From: Gemmobacter megaterium
GTDB lineage: Bacteria > Pseudomonadota > Alphaproteobacteria > Rhodobacterales > Rhodobacteraceae
Direction of reading: 5' to 3'
NCBI RefSeq assembly: GCF_900156815.1
Contig: NZ_FTOT01000003.1
Location: forward strand, 1 to 64,000
DNA: 64,000 bases
Shown: piece by piece, positions 25,783 through 35,220 of the stretch
How the letters are laid out: each line of letters opens with the position of its first letter
Position numbering within the stretch: the first letter of the stretch is position 1
Made by a program: the position numbers and the translations under genes
The notes under the pieces: generated by a model
What the model saw: only the letters and a program-made list of their open reading frames with translations
What the model was told of the DNA's origin: nothing
Database searches by the model: none

Positions 25783-26715
25783 ATGCCACTACCCCTGTCA
25801 TTGGGCGGGCTGCGCGTGCCAGCCATTGCGTCGCCGATGTTCCTGACCTCTGGCCCTGATCTGGTGGTGGAATGCTGCAACGCGGGTGTGATCGGTACGT
25901 TTCCTTCGCTCAACCAGCGCAGCACGGCGGGGTTTGTGGACTGGTTGGACGAGATCGGCGCCCGCTTGCGCCCCGATGCTGCGGCCTATGGCGTCAACCT
26001 TGTCGTGCGCAAGTCCAATCCGCGATTGCAGGCGGATCTGGCCGAGGTGGTGGCCCACAAGGTGCCGCTGGTGATCACCGCGCTTGGCATCTCGACCGAG
26101 GTGGTGCAGGCGGTGCATTCTTACGGCGGTGTGGTGTTCCACGACGTGATCAGCCGTCGCCACGCCGAAAAGGCGGCCGAGGCGGGTGTGGATGGCATCA
26201 TCGCGGTGGCCGCCGGGTCTGGGGGGCATTCTGGTGCGATCAGCCCGTTTGCCCTGGTCAGCGAGATCCGGCAGGTCTTTGACGGCACGATCATTCTGGG
26301 CGGGGCGATCAACACCGGGGCACAGATCGCAGCCGCCCGCATGATGGGGGCCGATCTGGCCTATCTTGGCACCCGGTTCATCGCCACCCGCGAGGCCGGG
26401 GTGCCCGACGCGCAAAAGCAGATGATGCTGGAGTCGCGGATGGCGGATATTGTCTATACGGCGGCTGTCTCGGGGGTGAATGCCAACTTTCTGCGCCCGT
26501 CTCTGGTCGCGGTGGGGCTGGACCCGGACAATCTACCCGATCACGCAGATCTGCGCGCCTTGACGGATGCCAGAGCGTGGAGTGGTATCTGGTCGGCGGG
26601 GCAGGGGGTGGGCGGCATTTCTGATCTGCCGGCTGCGGCCGATCTGTGCGCGCGGTTGATCGCGGAATATCGGGCCGCAATGCAGGCGGCGGCGCAGGAT
26701 CCCTTTGCCGCATGA
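25783..26715 (+). CDS. nitronate monooxygenase (2-nitropropane dioxygenase family)
   Basis: A 310-residue FMN TIM-barrel enzyme. The segment VAAGSGGHSGAISPFAL holds the phosphate/flavin loop, and GGAINTGAQIAAARMMGADLAYLGTRF follows. The family oxidises alkyl nitronates or, in other members, reduces or detoxifies related compounds. The start at 25783 follows GCGGAGGA; an in-frame start at 25699 would place translation through the palindrome at 25681's flank. It is followed by a CoA ligase gene in the same direction; members of this family are often found beside acyl-CoA genes, where their true substrate is uncertain. Confidence 0.85.
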   Translation: MPLPLSLGGLRVPAIASPMFLTSGPDLVVECCNAGVIGTFPSLNQRSTAGFVDWLDEIGARLRPDAAAYGVNLVVRKSNPRLQADLAEVVAHKVPLVITALGISTEVVQAVHSYGGVVFHDVISRRHAEKAAEAGVDGIIAVAAGSGGHSGAISPFALVSEIRQVFDGTIILGGAINTGAQIAAARMMGADLAYLGTRFIATREAGVPDAQKQMMLESRMADIVYTAAVSGVNANFLRPSLVAVGLDPDNLPDHADLRALTDARAWSGIWSAGQGVGGISDLPAAADLCARLIAEYRAAMQAAAQDPFAA

Positions 26716-26755
26716 CGGGGTGTGGGTCATGCGAGGTGCCGGAGAGAACACGCCG

Positions 26756-28327
26756 ATGAGCTGGAACCCGCAGGACTTTCCGCCGATGCGGGACGAGGTG
26801 CATTATGGCAGCCGGGTGGTCGCTTGTTTCCGTGAGCGGCCGCGCAACCTGTACGCCCTGTTCCAGCAGACCGTGAACCGGGCGCCGCAGGCCGAGGCGC
26901 TGGTGGGGGCAGGGGGGCGGTTCACCTGGGCCGAGGTGTCGGCAGAGGTGGATCGCGTGGCCGGTGCCATGTCTGCGCTGGGTGTGGCCTTGGGCGACCG
27001 TGTGGTCATGGTCATGGGCAATCGGCCGGATTTTGTGATCACATTGTTCGCGCTGTTCCGGCTGGGGGCTGTGGCGGTGCCGGTCTCTGTCCGGTCGGCG
27101 GCGGCCGAGGTCGGGTATGTCATTGGCAACACCACGGCGCGGCTGGTGGTGCATGATGCGGCGCTGGCCGCGCTGGTGCCGGATGGGGCTTGTCCGTCGG
27201 TGGCCTTCGGCGCGCTGGGGCAGGGCAGGGGGGCACTGCCCGCGCTGGCCGCATTGCCGGGAGAGGAGGAGGTGGCGCTGATCCTGCATACGTCAGGCAC
27301 CACGGGGCAGCCCAAGGGGGCGATGCTGACCCATCTGGCCCAGATCCACGCCGCGATGTATTACGAGGCCGCACTGGGCCTGACGGCGGCGGATCGGGCG
27401 GTGGCGACAGTGCCGTTGAACCATCTGACCGGGATTTCGGGCATGATCTGCGCCCCGGTGCGGGCAGGGGCCACGCTGATCGTGATGGAGAATTTCCGCG
27501 CGGCAGATTTCCTTGATCTGGCCGAGGCAGAGCGGATGACCTTCACGCTGATGGTGCCTGCCATGTACAATCTGTGCCTGCTGCGGCCCGACTTTGCGGC
27601 GCGGGATCTGGGCGCGTGGCGGCTTGCGGCCTATGGCGGGGCGCCGATGCCGGAGCCGACCATCCGGCAGTTGGCCGAGGCGGTGCCGGGCCTGCGCTTT
27701 GCCAATTGCTATGGCGCGACCGAAACGGTGGTGGCGCCGCTGATCACGCCGCCTGACCATGCCATTGCGCGGCGGGACTATGTGGGCTGTGCCTTGCCCG
27801 GCACGGTGGTGCGCATCATGGATGACGCCGGGCAGGAGGTGCCGCCGGGGACCGAAGGGGAAATCTGGCTGGCGGGGCCAACCATTGTGCCGGGATATTG
27901 GAACAACGCCGACGCGACGGCCAAAAGCTTTGTCGGGGGGTTCTGGCGGTCGGGCGATGTGGGCATGGCCGATGCCGAAGGATTTGTCCGGGTGCTGGAC
28001 CGCGCCAAGGACATGATCAATCGCGGTGGTTTCAAGATTTATTCGGCAGAGCTGGAAAATGTGCTGGCGGATCATCCGCTTGTGGTCGAGGCGGCGGCGG
28101 TGGCGCGGCCTTGTCCGGTGCTGGGGGAACGGGTCCATGCCCGCGTGTCCGCGCGGGGCGAGGTCAGCGCCAAGGCGCTGATCCACTGGTGCCAGGAGCG
28201 GCTGTCGGATTACAAGGTGCCGGAAACATTGGATATTTCCGACGACCCGCTGCCGCGCAACGCCAATGGAAAGGTGGACAAGGCCGCCATCCGCGCGGCA
28301 CTGTCCGCCTATGACCGCAGGGCCTGA
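26756..28327 (+). CDS. AMP-forming acyl/aryl-CoA ligase
   Basis: A 523-residue ANL ligase. LILHTSGTTGQPKGAMLTH, NCYGATETV, SGDVGMADAEGFVRVLDRAKDMINRGGFKIYSAELEN and the C-terminal Lys in NANGKVDK are all present. It activates a carboxylic acid to its CoA ester. The start at 26756 (MSWNPQDF) is preceded by CGGAGAGAA; a start at 26729 is also possible. It follows the nitronate monooxygenase gene at 40 bases and is probably co-transcribed. Substrate unknown. Confidence 0.9.
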   Translation: MSWNPQDFPPMRDEVHYGSRVVACFRERPRNLYALFQQTVNRAPQAEALVGAGGRFTWAEVSAEVDRVAGAMSALGVALGDRVVMVMGNRPDFVITLFALFRLGAVAVPVSVRSAAAEVGYVIGNTTARLVVHDAALAALVPDGACPSVAFGALGQGRGALPALAALPGEEEVALILHTSGTTGQPKGAMLTHLAQIHAAMYYEAALGLTAADRAVATVPLNHLTGISGMICAPVRAGATLIVMENFRAADFLDLAEAERMTFTLMVPAMYNLCLLRPDFAARDLGAWRLAAYGGAPMPEPTIRQLAEAVPGLRFANCYGATETVVAPLITPPDHAIARRDYVGCALPGTVVRIMDDAGQEVPPGTEGEIWLAGPTIVPGYWNNADATAKSFVGGFWRSGDVGMADAEGFVRVLDRAKDMINRGGFKIYSAELENVLADHPLVVEAAAVARPCPVLGERVHARVSARGEVSAKALIHWCQERLSDYKVPETLDISDDPLPRNANGKVDKAAIRAALSAYDRRA

Positions 28328-28338
28328 GCCGGGGTGAT

Positions 28339-28360
28339 CGGCGCCCCGCCAAGGGCGCCG
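28339..28360. terminator. stem-loop between convergent genes
   Basis: CGGCGCC (28339-28345) and GGCGCCG (28354-28360) pair around an 8-base loop, between the CoA ligase gene and the end of the ABC ATPase gene on the other strand. Confidence 0.55.
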
Positions 28361-28366
28361 CGTGGT

Positions 28367-30004
28367 TCAGTCGATGGCGGCCAGATCGGGGACGGCATCC
28401 AGCAGCACCTTGGTGTACTCCGCCTGCGGATGGTCAAAGATCGCATCCACCGGCCCGCTTTCGACCAGAACGCCATTGTGGAGCACGCCCACATCGGTGG
28501 CCATCTGCCGGATCACGGCCAGGTTGTGGCTGATCAGCAGATAGGTCAGGCCGAATTCCTGCTGCAACTCTGCCATCAGATCCAGCACCTGCGCCTGCAC
28601 AGATACATCCAGCGCCGAGGTGGGTTCGTCGCAGACGATGAATTCGGGCTGGCTGGACAGCGCGCGGGCAATGGCGATGCGCTGGCGCTGGCCGCCCGAG
28701 AATTCATGCGGGAACTTGCGCATGACGATGGGATCCAGCCGGACCTTGCGCAGCAGGTCTGCCACACGGTCCTCGACCTCGGAGGCCGTCTGGGCCAGAC
28801 CCAGCACCCGGATCGGTTCGGCGATGATGTTGCCGACGCGCCAGCGGGGGTTGAGGCTGGCATAGGGATCCTGAAAGATCATCTGCACGGCGCGACGGCG
28901 GGCGCGGGCGCCTTCGCTGCCGGCCCAGACATCCTGACCGGCCACCTTGACGCTGCCCGAAGTGGGCTCGATCAGTCCGGCGATCATGCGGGCGCAGGTG
29001 GATTTGCCCGAGCCGCTTTCGCCGACAAGGCCATAGGTTTCACCCTTGCGGATGCGGAAGGACACATCGTTGACGGCGCGGAACAGGTTGGCAGGGCGGC
29101 GCAGGATGCGGTCCACGATGGTGGCGCCCATGTCGAAGTCGCGCACCAGATGCGAAACCTCGACATAGGAGGCGCCGCCCTGGTCCTCGCGCGCGGGGGG
29201 GGCGTCGCCGGTGCGGCTGATCGTCGGGATCGAGGCGATCAGGCGGATCGTGTACTCCTCTTGCGGGTGCTTGATGATATTGGCGACGGTGCCGGTTTCC
29301 ACCACCTTGCCCGCGTTCATCACCATGATGCGGTCGGCGATCTGGGCGATGACCCCCATGTCATGGGTGATCAGCATGATCGCGGTGCCGCGCCGCTGGC
29401 ACAAGTCCTTGAGAACCTTGATGATCTGGGCCTGGACCGACACATCGAGCGCCGAGGTCGGTTCATCCGCGATGACCAGTTCGGGATCGGCCGCGATGGC
29501 CAGCGCAATGACGACGCGCTGGCGCATCCCGCCGGAGAACTGGTGCGGATAGGCGTTGATGCGTTCGGCGGCGCGGGGGATGCCCGCCTCTTCCAGCAGG
29601 GAAATGGCGCGGGCGCGGGCCTCGTCCTCGGACAGCGGCATATGCTGGCGGATCGTCTCGATCAACTGCTCGCCCACGGTGAACAGCGGGTTGAGCGAGG
29701 TGAGCGGATCCTGCATCACCATGCCGATGCGTTTGCCACGCAGGCGGGCCAGTTCGGCGGCGGGCAGGGTGTCGATGCGCTGGCCGGTCAGGTGGACCTC
29801 GCCGCTGGTGATCTGGCCGGGCGGTTCCAGCAGGCCGATCACGGCGCTGCCGGTCATCGACTTGCCTGCGCCGGATTCGCCCACCACGCCCAGCACCTCG
29901 CCGGGGGCGATGTCAAAGCTGACACCATCCAGCGCGCGGAAATTGCCCCGGCGCAGCGGAAAATCCACCACGAGGTTGCGAACGGAAAGGATCGGGGCAC
30001 TCAT
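28367..30004 (-). CDS. double ABC ATPase of a dipeptide/nickel-type importer (DppD-DppF fusion)
   Basis: A 545-residue protein with two complete ABC domains in tandem. The first has Walker A GESGAGKSM and signature FSGGMRQRV; the second has GESGSGKST and FSGGQRQRI; both have DEPTSALD. Such DppD-DppF fusions power oligopeptide/dipeptide/opine-type importers. The start at 30004 overlaps the permease gene by 4 bases (ATGA). Last gene of the operon 33646-28367. Confidence 0.92.
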   Translation of the reverse strand: MSAPILSVRNLVVDFPLRRGNFRALDGVSFDIAPGEVLGVVGESGAGKSMTGSAVIGLLEPPGQITSGEVHLTGQRIDTLPAAELARLRGKRIGMVMQDPLTSLNPLFTVGEQLIETIRQHMPLSEDEARARAISLLEEAGIPRAAERINAYPHQFSGGMRQRVVIALAIAADPELVIADEPTSALDVSVQAQIIKVLKDLCQRRGTAIMLITHDMGVIAQIADRIMVMNAGKVVETGTVANIIKHPQEEYTIRLIASIPTISRTGDAPPAREDQGGASYVEVSHLVRDFDMGATIVDRILRRPANLFRAVNDVSFRIRKGETYGLVGESGSGKSTCARMIAGLIEPTSGSVKVAGQDVWAGSEGARARRRAVQMIFQDPYASLNPRWRVGNIIAEPIRVLGLAQTASEVEDRVADLLRKVRLDPIVMRKFPHEFSGGQRQRIAIARALSSQPEFIVCDEPTSALDVSVQAQVLDLMAELQQEFGLTYLLISHNLAVIRQMATDVGVLHNGVLVESGPVDAIFDHPQAEYTKVLLDAVPDLAAID

Positions 30005-30954
30005 TTGCGCAGCCTCGGGTTCAGGGCATCGCGCAGCCAGTCGCCCAACAGGTTGACCGACAGCGCCAGCAGGATCAGCGTGAAGGCGGGGAAGGCGAGA
30101 ATCCACCATTCACCCGAGAACAGGAACCGCTGGCCGATACGGATCAGGGTGCCCAGGCTGGGCTGGGTGGGTGGTACGCCGACACCGAGAAAGGACAGCG
30201 TCGCCTCTTCGATGATGGCCAGCGCCAGGCTGATGGTGGCGATGACAAGCACCGGGCCCAGCACGTTGGGCAGGACATGGCGGGTGACGATGGCCAGGGG
30301 ATGGCGGCCCAGCAGGCGGGCGGCGGACACATAATCCTTTTGCCGTTCCACCATGGTGGTGCCGCGCACGGTGCGGGCGAATTGCGCCCAGTTCGACAGG
30401 CCGATGGCCAGAATCAGCACCCATATGGCGGTGTTTTCCTGGCGTTCCGGCGGGATCAGGCCGCGGGCGACGCCAAAGATCAGCAGCGCGATCAGGATGG
30501 CGGGGAAGGACAGCTGTACATCGGCAATGCGCATGATCACCGTGTCCAGCATTCCGCCACGATAGCCAGCGGCCAATCCCAGCGAGATGCCCAGGACCAT
30601 TGCGAACAGCGTGGCGGAAAACCCGACGAACAGCGACACGCGCGAGCCGTACATGATGGTTGACAGCAGGTCGCGGCCCTGGTCGTCGGTGCCGAACAGA
30701 TAGGACTTGCCCGAGAAGGAGTCGCCCATCGGTGCGGTGAAGCCATCCATCAACTCGATGGTGGAGGGGTCGAACGGGGTATGCGGCGCGATCCAGGGCG
30801 CCAGCACGGCCATCAGGACCAGCATCAGCGCCACCAGAGAGGCGATGATCGTGACCGGCGAACGGGTGTAGGAAAAGAAGATGTCGCTGTCCACAATACG
30901 CTGCCAGCGCGTCTTGGGCGCGGTTGCGGGCGCGATCTGCATGGGGTCGGACAT
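30001..30954 (-). CDS. ABC transporter permease, DppC type
   Basis: A 317-residue inner-membrane protein. It has an N-terminal OppC-like segment (RIVDSDIFFSYTRSPVTI), about six membrane helices and the BPD_transp_1 EAA loop near SAARLLGRHPLAIVTRHVLPN. It partners the DppB-type permease one base upstream. The ligand is set by the binding protein (32066-33646). Confidence 0.92.
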   Translation of the reverse strand: MSDPMQIAPATAPKTRWQRIVDSDIFFSYTRSPVTIIASLVALMLVLMAVLAPWIAPHTPFDPSTIELMDGFTAPMGDSFSGKSYLFGTDDQGRDLLSTIMYGSRVSLFVGFSATLFAMVLGISLGLAAGYRGGMLDTVIMRIADVQLSFPAILIALLIFGVARGLIPPERQENTAIWVLILAIGLSNWAQFARTVRGTTMVERQKDYVSAARLLGRHPLAIVTRHVLPNVLGPVLVIATISLALAIIEEATLSFLGVGVPPTQPSLGTLIRIGQRFLFSGEWWILAFPAFTLILLALSVNLLGDWLRDALNPRLRK

Positions 30955-30955
30955 G

Positions 30956-31939
30956 TCAGTGGCCTCCGCGGCGGCTGTCGACGCGCAGGCGCGGATCGAC
31001 GAGGTAGTACAGGATGTCGACGATCAGGTTGATCACGACAAAGACGAAGGCGATGAACATCAGATAGGTGGCCATCACCGGCACATCGACGGCCTGAACC
31101 GAGGTGATGAACAGCGATCCGACGCCGGGCCACTGGAAGACGGTTTCGGTGACGATGGCGAAGGCGATGACCGAACCGAGTTGCAGGCCCGTGATGGTGA
31201 TCACCGGAACCATGGTGTTCTTGAGCGCGTGGCGGAAGTTGATCACCTTTTCGGGCAGGCCGCGCGCGCGGGCAAAGCGGATGTAGTCGGTGCGCAGCAC
31301 CTCCAGCATCTCGGCCCGGACAAGGCGCATGATCAGTGTCATCTGGAACAGCGACAGGGTGATGGCCGGAAGGATCAGCGATTTCAGCCCGGAATCGGTC
31401 AGGAATCCGGTGCGCCACGGGCCGATGGCCACCGTTTCGCCCCGGCCAAAGGACGGAAGCCATTGAAGTTCAACCGCAAAGATATAGATCAGGCCAATCC
31501 CGATCAGGAATGTCGGCAATGACACCCCGACCAGAGACACCGCCATGATGGCCCCCGACAGCAGGCTGCGGGCGCGCAGCGCGGTGAAGATGCCCAGCAG
31601 AACGCCCACCACCAGCGCCAGCGTGGCCGAGACGAAGGCCAGTTCCAGCGTGGCCGGCAGGCGTTCGGAGATCAGCCGCAGCACAGGCTGTTGCAGCCGG
31701 TACGAGATGCCGAATTCGCCTTGGACGGCATTCGACAGAAAGGTCCAGAACTGGGCATAGAACGGATCGTTCAGGCCCAGGCGGTCGCGCATGATCTCTT
31801 GATCCTCGATCCGGGTTTCAACCCCGGCCATCGAGACGATCGGATCGCCGACATAGCGGAAGATCAGAAAAGCAATCAGCGCAACCACCAGCATCACGAC
31901 AACGGACTGGAGGAGGCGCCTGAGGATGAAGGCGAACAT
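30956..31939 (-). CDS. ABC transporter permease, DppB type
   Basis: A 327-residue permease beginning MFAFILRRLLQSVVVMLVVALIAF, the usual DppB first helix. The EAA loop is around FARARGLPEKVINFRHALKN. It is separated from the upstream binding-protein gene by about 126 bases holding a stem-loop, which allows more binding protein than permease to be made. Confidence 0.92.
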   Translation of the reverse strand: MFAFILRRLLQSVVVMLVVALIAFLIFRYVGDPIVSMAGVETRIEDQEIMRDRLGLNDPFYAQFWTFLSNAVQGEFGISYRLQQPVLRLISERLPATLELAFVSATLALVVGVLLGIFTALRARSLLSGAIMAVSLVGVSLPTFLIGIGLIYIFAVELQWLPSFGRGETVAIGPWRTGFLTDSGLKSLILPAITLSLFQMTLIMRLVRAEMLEVLRTDYIRFARARGLPEKVINFRHALKNTMVPVITITGLQLGSVIAFAIVTETVFQWPGVGSLFITSVQAVDVPVMATYLMFIAFVFVVINLIVDILYYLVDPRLRVDSRRGGH

Positions 31940-32015
31940 GTTGGGAATCCCTGCGGTTCGACGTGGTCGAAAGGGGGGAGGGGCATCGGCGGCGTCGCGG
32001 CCCCGGATAGGAAAA

Positions 32016-32048
32016 CGGCCTGGCGCCCGGTAGGGGGGCGACAGGCCG
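32016..32048 (-). terminator. intercistronic stem-loop between binding protein and permeases
   Basis: CGGCCTG (32016-32022) pairs with CAGGCCG (32042-32048). It lies after the binding-protein stop and before dppB in the same operon, so it probably acts as a partial terminator or an mRNA 3'-end stabiliser. Confidence 0.5.
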
Positions 32049-32065
32049 CAACAGGTGGACCCCGT

Positions 32066-33646
32066 TTATTTCTTGATGGAGACGTCCATCATCAGCGGGC
32101 TGTTTTCCGGGTGCACGGCGATTTCAACGCCGGTGCGGGTCGCATAGGCCAGCACCTGATTGTGGATCGGCAGCAGGGCGCGATCTTCCTGCACCTTGGC
32201 CCAGATCTCTGCGATGGTCGCGTTGCGCTTGTCCAGATCGACCTCGGTTTCCAGCGACTTGATCTTGGCGTCCAGCTCGGGGTTGGAATAGAGCCCGCCG
32301 TTATAGGCGCCGTAGCTGCCTTCCTTGCTGTGGACCAGATCGTTGAACACATAGGCCGAGTCAAAGGTCGGGACGCCCCAGCCCAGCATGTAGAAGTCGG
32401 TGTCATTGGCCTGGATCAGCGGCGAATGCTGTGCCACCGGGCGCGAGGCCAGCGTGACCTGGATGCCGATCCGGCCCAGCATACCGACCAGCGCCTGGCT
32501 GATCGCCTCGTCGTTGACATAGCGGTTGTTGGGCGTGTCGAGTGTGACGCTGAAGCCGTTGGGATACCCGGCTTCGGCCAGCAGGGCCTTGGCCTTGTCC
32601 ACATCGACGGCCGGGTAGGCATCCAGTTCCTTGGTCCAGCCGTTCACGAAGGGCGGCATGGCAACGCCTGCGGGAATCGACATGCCGCGCATAACGACGC
32701 GCTGGATGGCGTCGCGGTCAACGGCAAGGTGGACGGCTTCGCGCACCAGCGGGTTGTTGAACGGGTTGCTGTCCGTCACGTTCGAGGATTTCAACGGCTG
32801 ATCGCCGAAACGGTAGCCGAAGTAGATGACGCGGTTTTCCGGCCCGGTGGTGACGGTGATGCCTGCGCTGGATTGCAGGCGGGTCACGTCCTGCACCGGC
32901 ACGTCCTGGACAAAATCGACCTCGCCCGACAGCAGCGCGGCAACGCGGGTCGCGTTTTCGGCGATGGGCAGATAGACGATTTCCGTCACGACCGGCTTTT
33001 CGCCCCAATGCCCGTCGAAATAGGACATGACCGAGCGCACATCGACCTCACGCGTGGTGAGGGTATAGGGGCCGGTGCCGTTGGTGTTGCGCACGGCATA
33101 GTTGTCGGCGCCGGCGGCATAGTCCTGCACCTCGACCACGTTTTTCGCCTCGGCCCAGCCCTTGTCCAGGATGAAGGTGTTGGTCAGGTTGTTGGGGTAC
33201 AGAGGCGACGGCCCCTTCATGTGGACTTCGACGGTGTAGTCGTCGATGGCGACAACCTTGTCGATGCCGACATGCAACTGGCGCATGTTCGACTTGTCCG
33301 AGCGCGCGCGGTCGAGCGAGAACACGACGTCTTCGGCGGTGAAATCGGCCCCGTCGTGGAATTTCACACCCTGGCGCAGCTTGAACACCCAGACATTGGG
33401 CGAGCCTTCCTTGATGGACCATTCGGTCGCCAGGCGCGGCGTCAGTTCGCCCGCGACGTTCCGGTTCACCAGCGTTTCATAGATGTGATGCAGGAAATTG
33501 TGGTTGGTCCCCAGGTTTTGCGCATGGGGATCCAGCGTGGTGGCATCGGCGGCCTTGGCCCACCGCAGGGTTTCGGCGGCGGCGGCGCCGGTCATGGCGC
33601 TGGTGGCCAGCAGCACGGCACAGATATGTGTCAGTTTGAACGTCAC
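32066..33646 (-). CDS. ABC transporter substrate-binding protein, SBP_bac_5 (dipeptide/nickel) family
   Basis: A 526-residue periplasmic protein. The GTG start at 33646 is chosen because GGAGGG precedes it and a Sec signal follows directly (FKLTHICAVLLATSAMTGAAAA, mature AETLRWAK). SBP_bac_5 features include DATTLDPHAQN, ATEWSIKEG, VFKLRQGVKFHDG and the C-terminal WAKVQEDRALLPIHNQ. Family members bind peptides, opines, nickel or glutathione; I cannot tell the ligand. A GST-like gene is transcribed divergently. Confidence 0.9.
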   Translation of the reverse strand: MTFKLTHICAVLLATSAMTGAAAAETLRWAKAADATTLDPHAQNLGTNHNFLHHIYETLVNRNVAGELTPRLATEWSIKEGSPNVWVFKLRQGVKFHDGADFTAEDVVFSLDRARSDKSNMRQLHVGIDKVVAIDDYTVEVHMKGPSPLYPNNLTNTFILDKGWAEAKNVVEVQDYAAGADNYAVRNTNGTGPYTLTTREVDVRSVMSYFDGHWGEKPVVTEIVYLPIAENATRVAALLSGEVDFVQDVPVQDVTRLQSSAGITVTTGPENRVIYFGYRFGDQPLKSSNVTDSNPFNNPLVREAVHLAVDRDAIQRVVMRGMSIPAGVAMPPFVNGWTKELDAYPAVDVDKAKALLAEAGYPNGFSVTLDTPNNRYVNDEAISQALVGMLGRIGIQVTLASRPVAQHSPLIQANDTDFYMLGWGVPTFDSAYVFNDLVHSKEGSYGAYNGGLYSNPELDAKIKSLETEVDLDKRNATIAEIWAKVQEDRALLPIHNQVLAYATRTGVEIAVHPENSPLMMDVSIKK

Positions 33647-34303
33647 GCGGTTTCCCTCCGGGTTGCATCGACAAGCGCGGGTTTGCCCCGCTGCATTATG
33701 GTGCAGCAGTTTGGCAGTCGCCCGATTACTATGCAAGTCCACCCCACTGCCATTCCCTGTCTGGTTGCCGCGACGGCAGGTGGTGAAGTGCCCGCGACCA
33801 TGGCCCGCGCCTGGGTGTTCCCGCGCTGCGGCGGCCTGTGCGACACCATCCAGCGATGATGCGGGCCTGGCATGTGCCTTGGAAATGCTTGGCATCAATT
33901 CTGTAATATCTGAAATAGTGACATTTTGCACATATCAGGGATGTCTTGGAATGGTGTCTTCTGTTTGGCGACTCCGGTCCGGCGCGGTGCGGTGCGGGGG
34001 GGCGTTCGGCAAGGTTCTGATCAACAAAAGCAGGGGGAATCGCATGGATGGCGGGGCTGTTCCGTTGATTGCATCTGTTTGCAAACGACCGTTTTAATGC
34101 GTGCAGTTGAATTGCATTTCTGGTCATTCCGGCATCCCTGTGCGCCGGGACCTGCCCGGCCGGTGAGGTGCGGCGGGCCGGGGTGCGTTGCAGGGGGTTC
34201 AAGCCCTGCGCGGAATGGGCCATCCTGCGCGCGTTGCCGCCCGAAGACATGCCGAGGTGCTTGGCTGGCTGGCGGTACCCGCAACAGGATCAGGAAACCC
34301 GCG
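33647..34303. other. 657-base intergenic region between the divergent SBP and GST genes
   Basis: No gene of normal size is seen. It holds AT-richer patches near 33890-33960 and 34060-34130 likely to contain the two promoters. A 17-codon open frame with a strong CAGGGGG site lies at 34044-34097 (peptide MDGGAVPLIASVCKRPF). Its status is uncertain: it could be a leader peptide or chance. Confidence 0.4.
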
Positions 34304-35176
34304 ATGACAGGCTATTCGCCGCCCCCCGTTTGGACATGGAACCGCCAGAACGGCGGGCGTTTCGCCACTATCAACCGTCCGGTCGCCGGCGCCACGCATG
34401 AGGCGGAGCTGCCGGTCGGGCGCCATCCGATGCAGTTGTATTCGCTGGGCACGCCGAACGGCCAGAAAGTCACCATTCTGCTGGAGGAACTGCTGGCCCT
34501 GGGCCATGCCGGAGCGGAGTATGACGCCTGGCTGATCAATATCGGTGACGGCGCGCAGTTTTCGTCGGGCTTTGTGGGGGTGAACCCCAATTCCAAGATA
34601 CCGGCCCTGCTGGACCGTTCCGGCGCCGCGCCGGTGCGGGTGTTCGAATCCGGTGCGATCCTGATGTATCTGGCGGAAAAGTTCGGCGCCTTGCTGCCCG
34701 CCGCGGGCCCGGATCGCGCGGAATGTCTGTCGTGGCTGTTCTGGCAGATGGGCAGTGCACCCTATCTGGGCGGCGGGTTCGGCCATTTCTATGCCTATGC
34801 GCCAGAGAAATTCGAATATGCCATCGACCGCTTTTCGATGGAGGTGAAGCGGCAGCTTGATGTGTTGAACAGGCGGCTGGGTGAAAGCCGGTTCATTGCC
34901 GGGGCGGAGTATACCATCGCCGATATCGCCATCTTTCCCTGGTATGGCGGGATGGTGAAGGGTTGGCTGTATGGTGCGGGGGAATTCCTGTCGGTGCACG
35001 AATACGAGAACGTCATACGCTGGGCCGACGAGTTGATGGCGCGCCCGGCCGTGCGCCGGGGGCGCATGGTGAACCGCGTCAGCGGCGATCCGTCGGAACA
35101 ACTGCGCGAACGGCATGACGCATCGGATTTCGACACCCGCACCGAAGACCGGATCGGCACTGCCAAGCCCGAGTGA
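34304..35176 (+). CDS. yghU: glutathione S-transferase, YghU-type disulfide reductase
   Basis: A 290-residue GST close in length to E. coli YghU (288). The thioredoxin-like domain has SLGTPNGQKVTILLEEL (the TPN segment that binds glutathione in this class) and NPNSKIPALLDR...ESGAILMYLAEKFG, followed by the helical domain with YTIADIAIFPWYGGMVKGWLYG. YghU-class enzymes reduce disulfides with two glutathiones bound. Start at 34304 after AGGAAA. The gene is divergent from the dipeptide-type importer and ends at a strong stem-loop. Confidence 0.87.
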   Translation: MTGYSPPPVWTWNRQNGGRFATINRPVAGATHEAELPVGRHPMQLYSLGTPNGQKVTILLEELLALGHAGAEYDAWLINIGDGAQFSSGFVGVNPNSKIPALLDRSGAAPVRVFESGAILMYLAEKFGALLPAAGPDRAECLSWLFWQMGSAPYLGGGFGHFYAYAPEKFEYAIDRFSMEVKRQLDVLNRRLGESRFIAGAEYTIADIAIFPWYGGMVKGWLYGAGEFLSVHEYENVIRWADELMARPAVRRGRMVNRVSGDPSEQLRERHDASDFDTRTEDRIGTAKPE

Positions 35177-35184
35177 TCCGCAGG

Positions 35185-35208
35185 GGTCGGCGCCCTAGGG
35201 CGCCGACC
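35185..35208. terminator. perfect 24-bp palindrome, bidirectional terminator
   Basis: Twelve-base arms meet at CTAG without a spacer (GGTCGGCGCCCT/AGGGCGCCGACC). It lies between the convergent GST and acyl-CoA dehydrogenase genes. Confidence 0.7.
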
Positions 35209-35220
35209 GTCGCGGCCCGC

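Noticed and set aside
28334-30334. 666-codon plus-strand frame opposite the double ABC ATPase
   Set aside because: The His/Gly/Asp-rich translation is typical of antisense GC-rich genes, and both ABC domains are intact on the minus strand.
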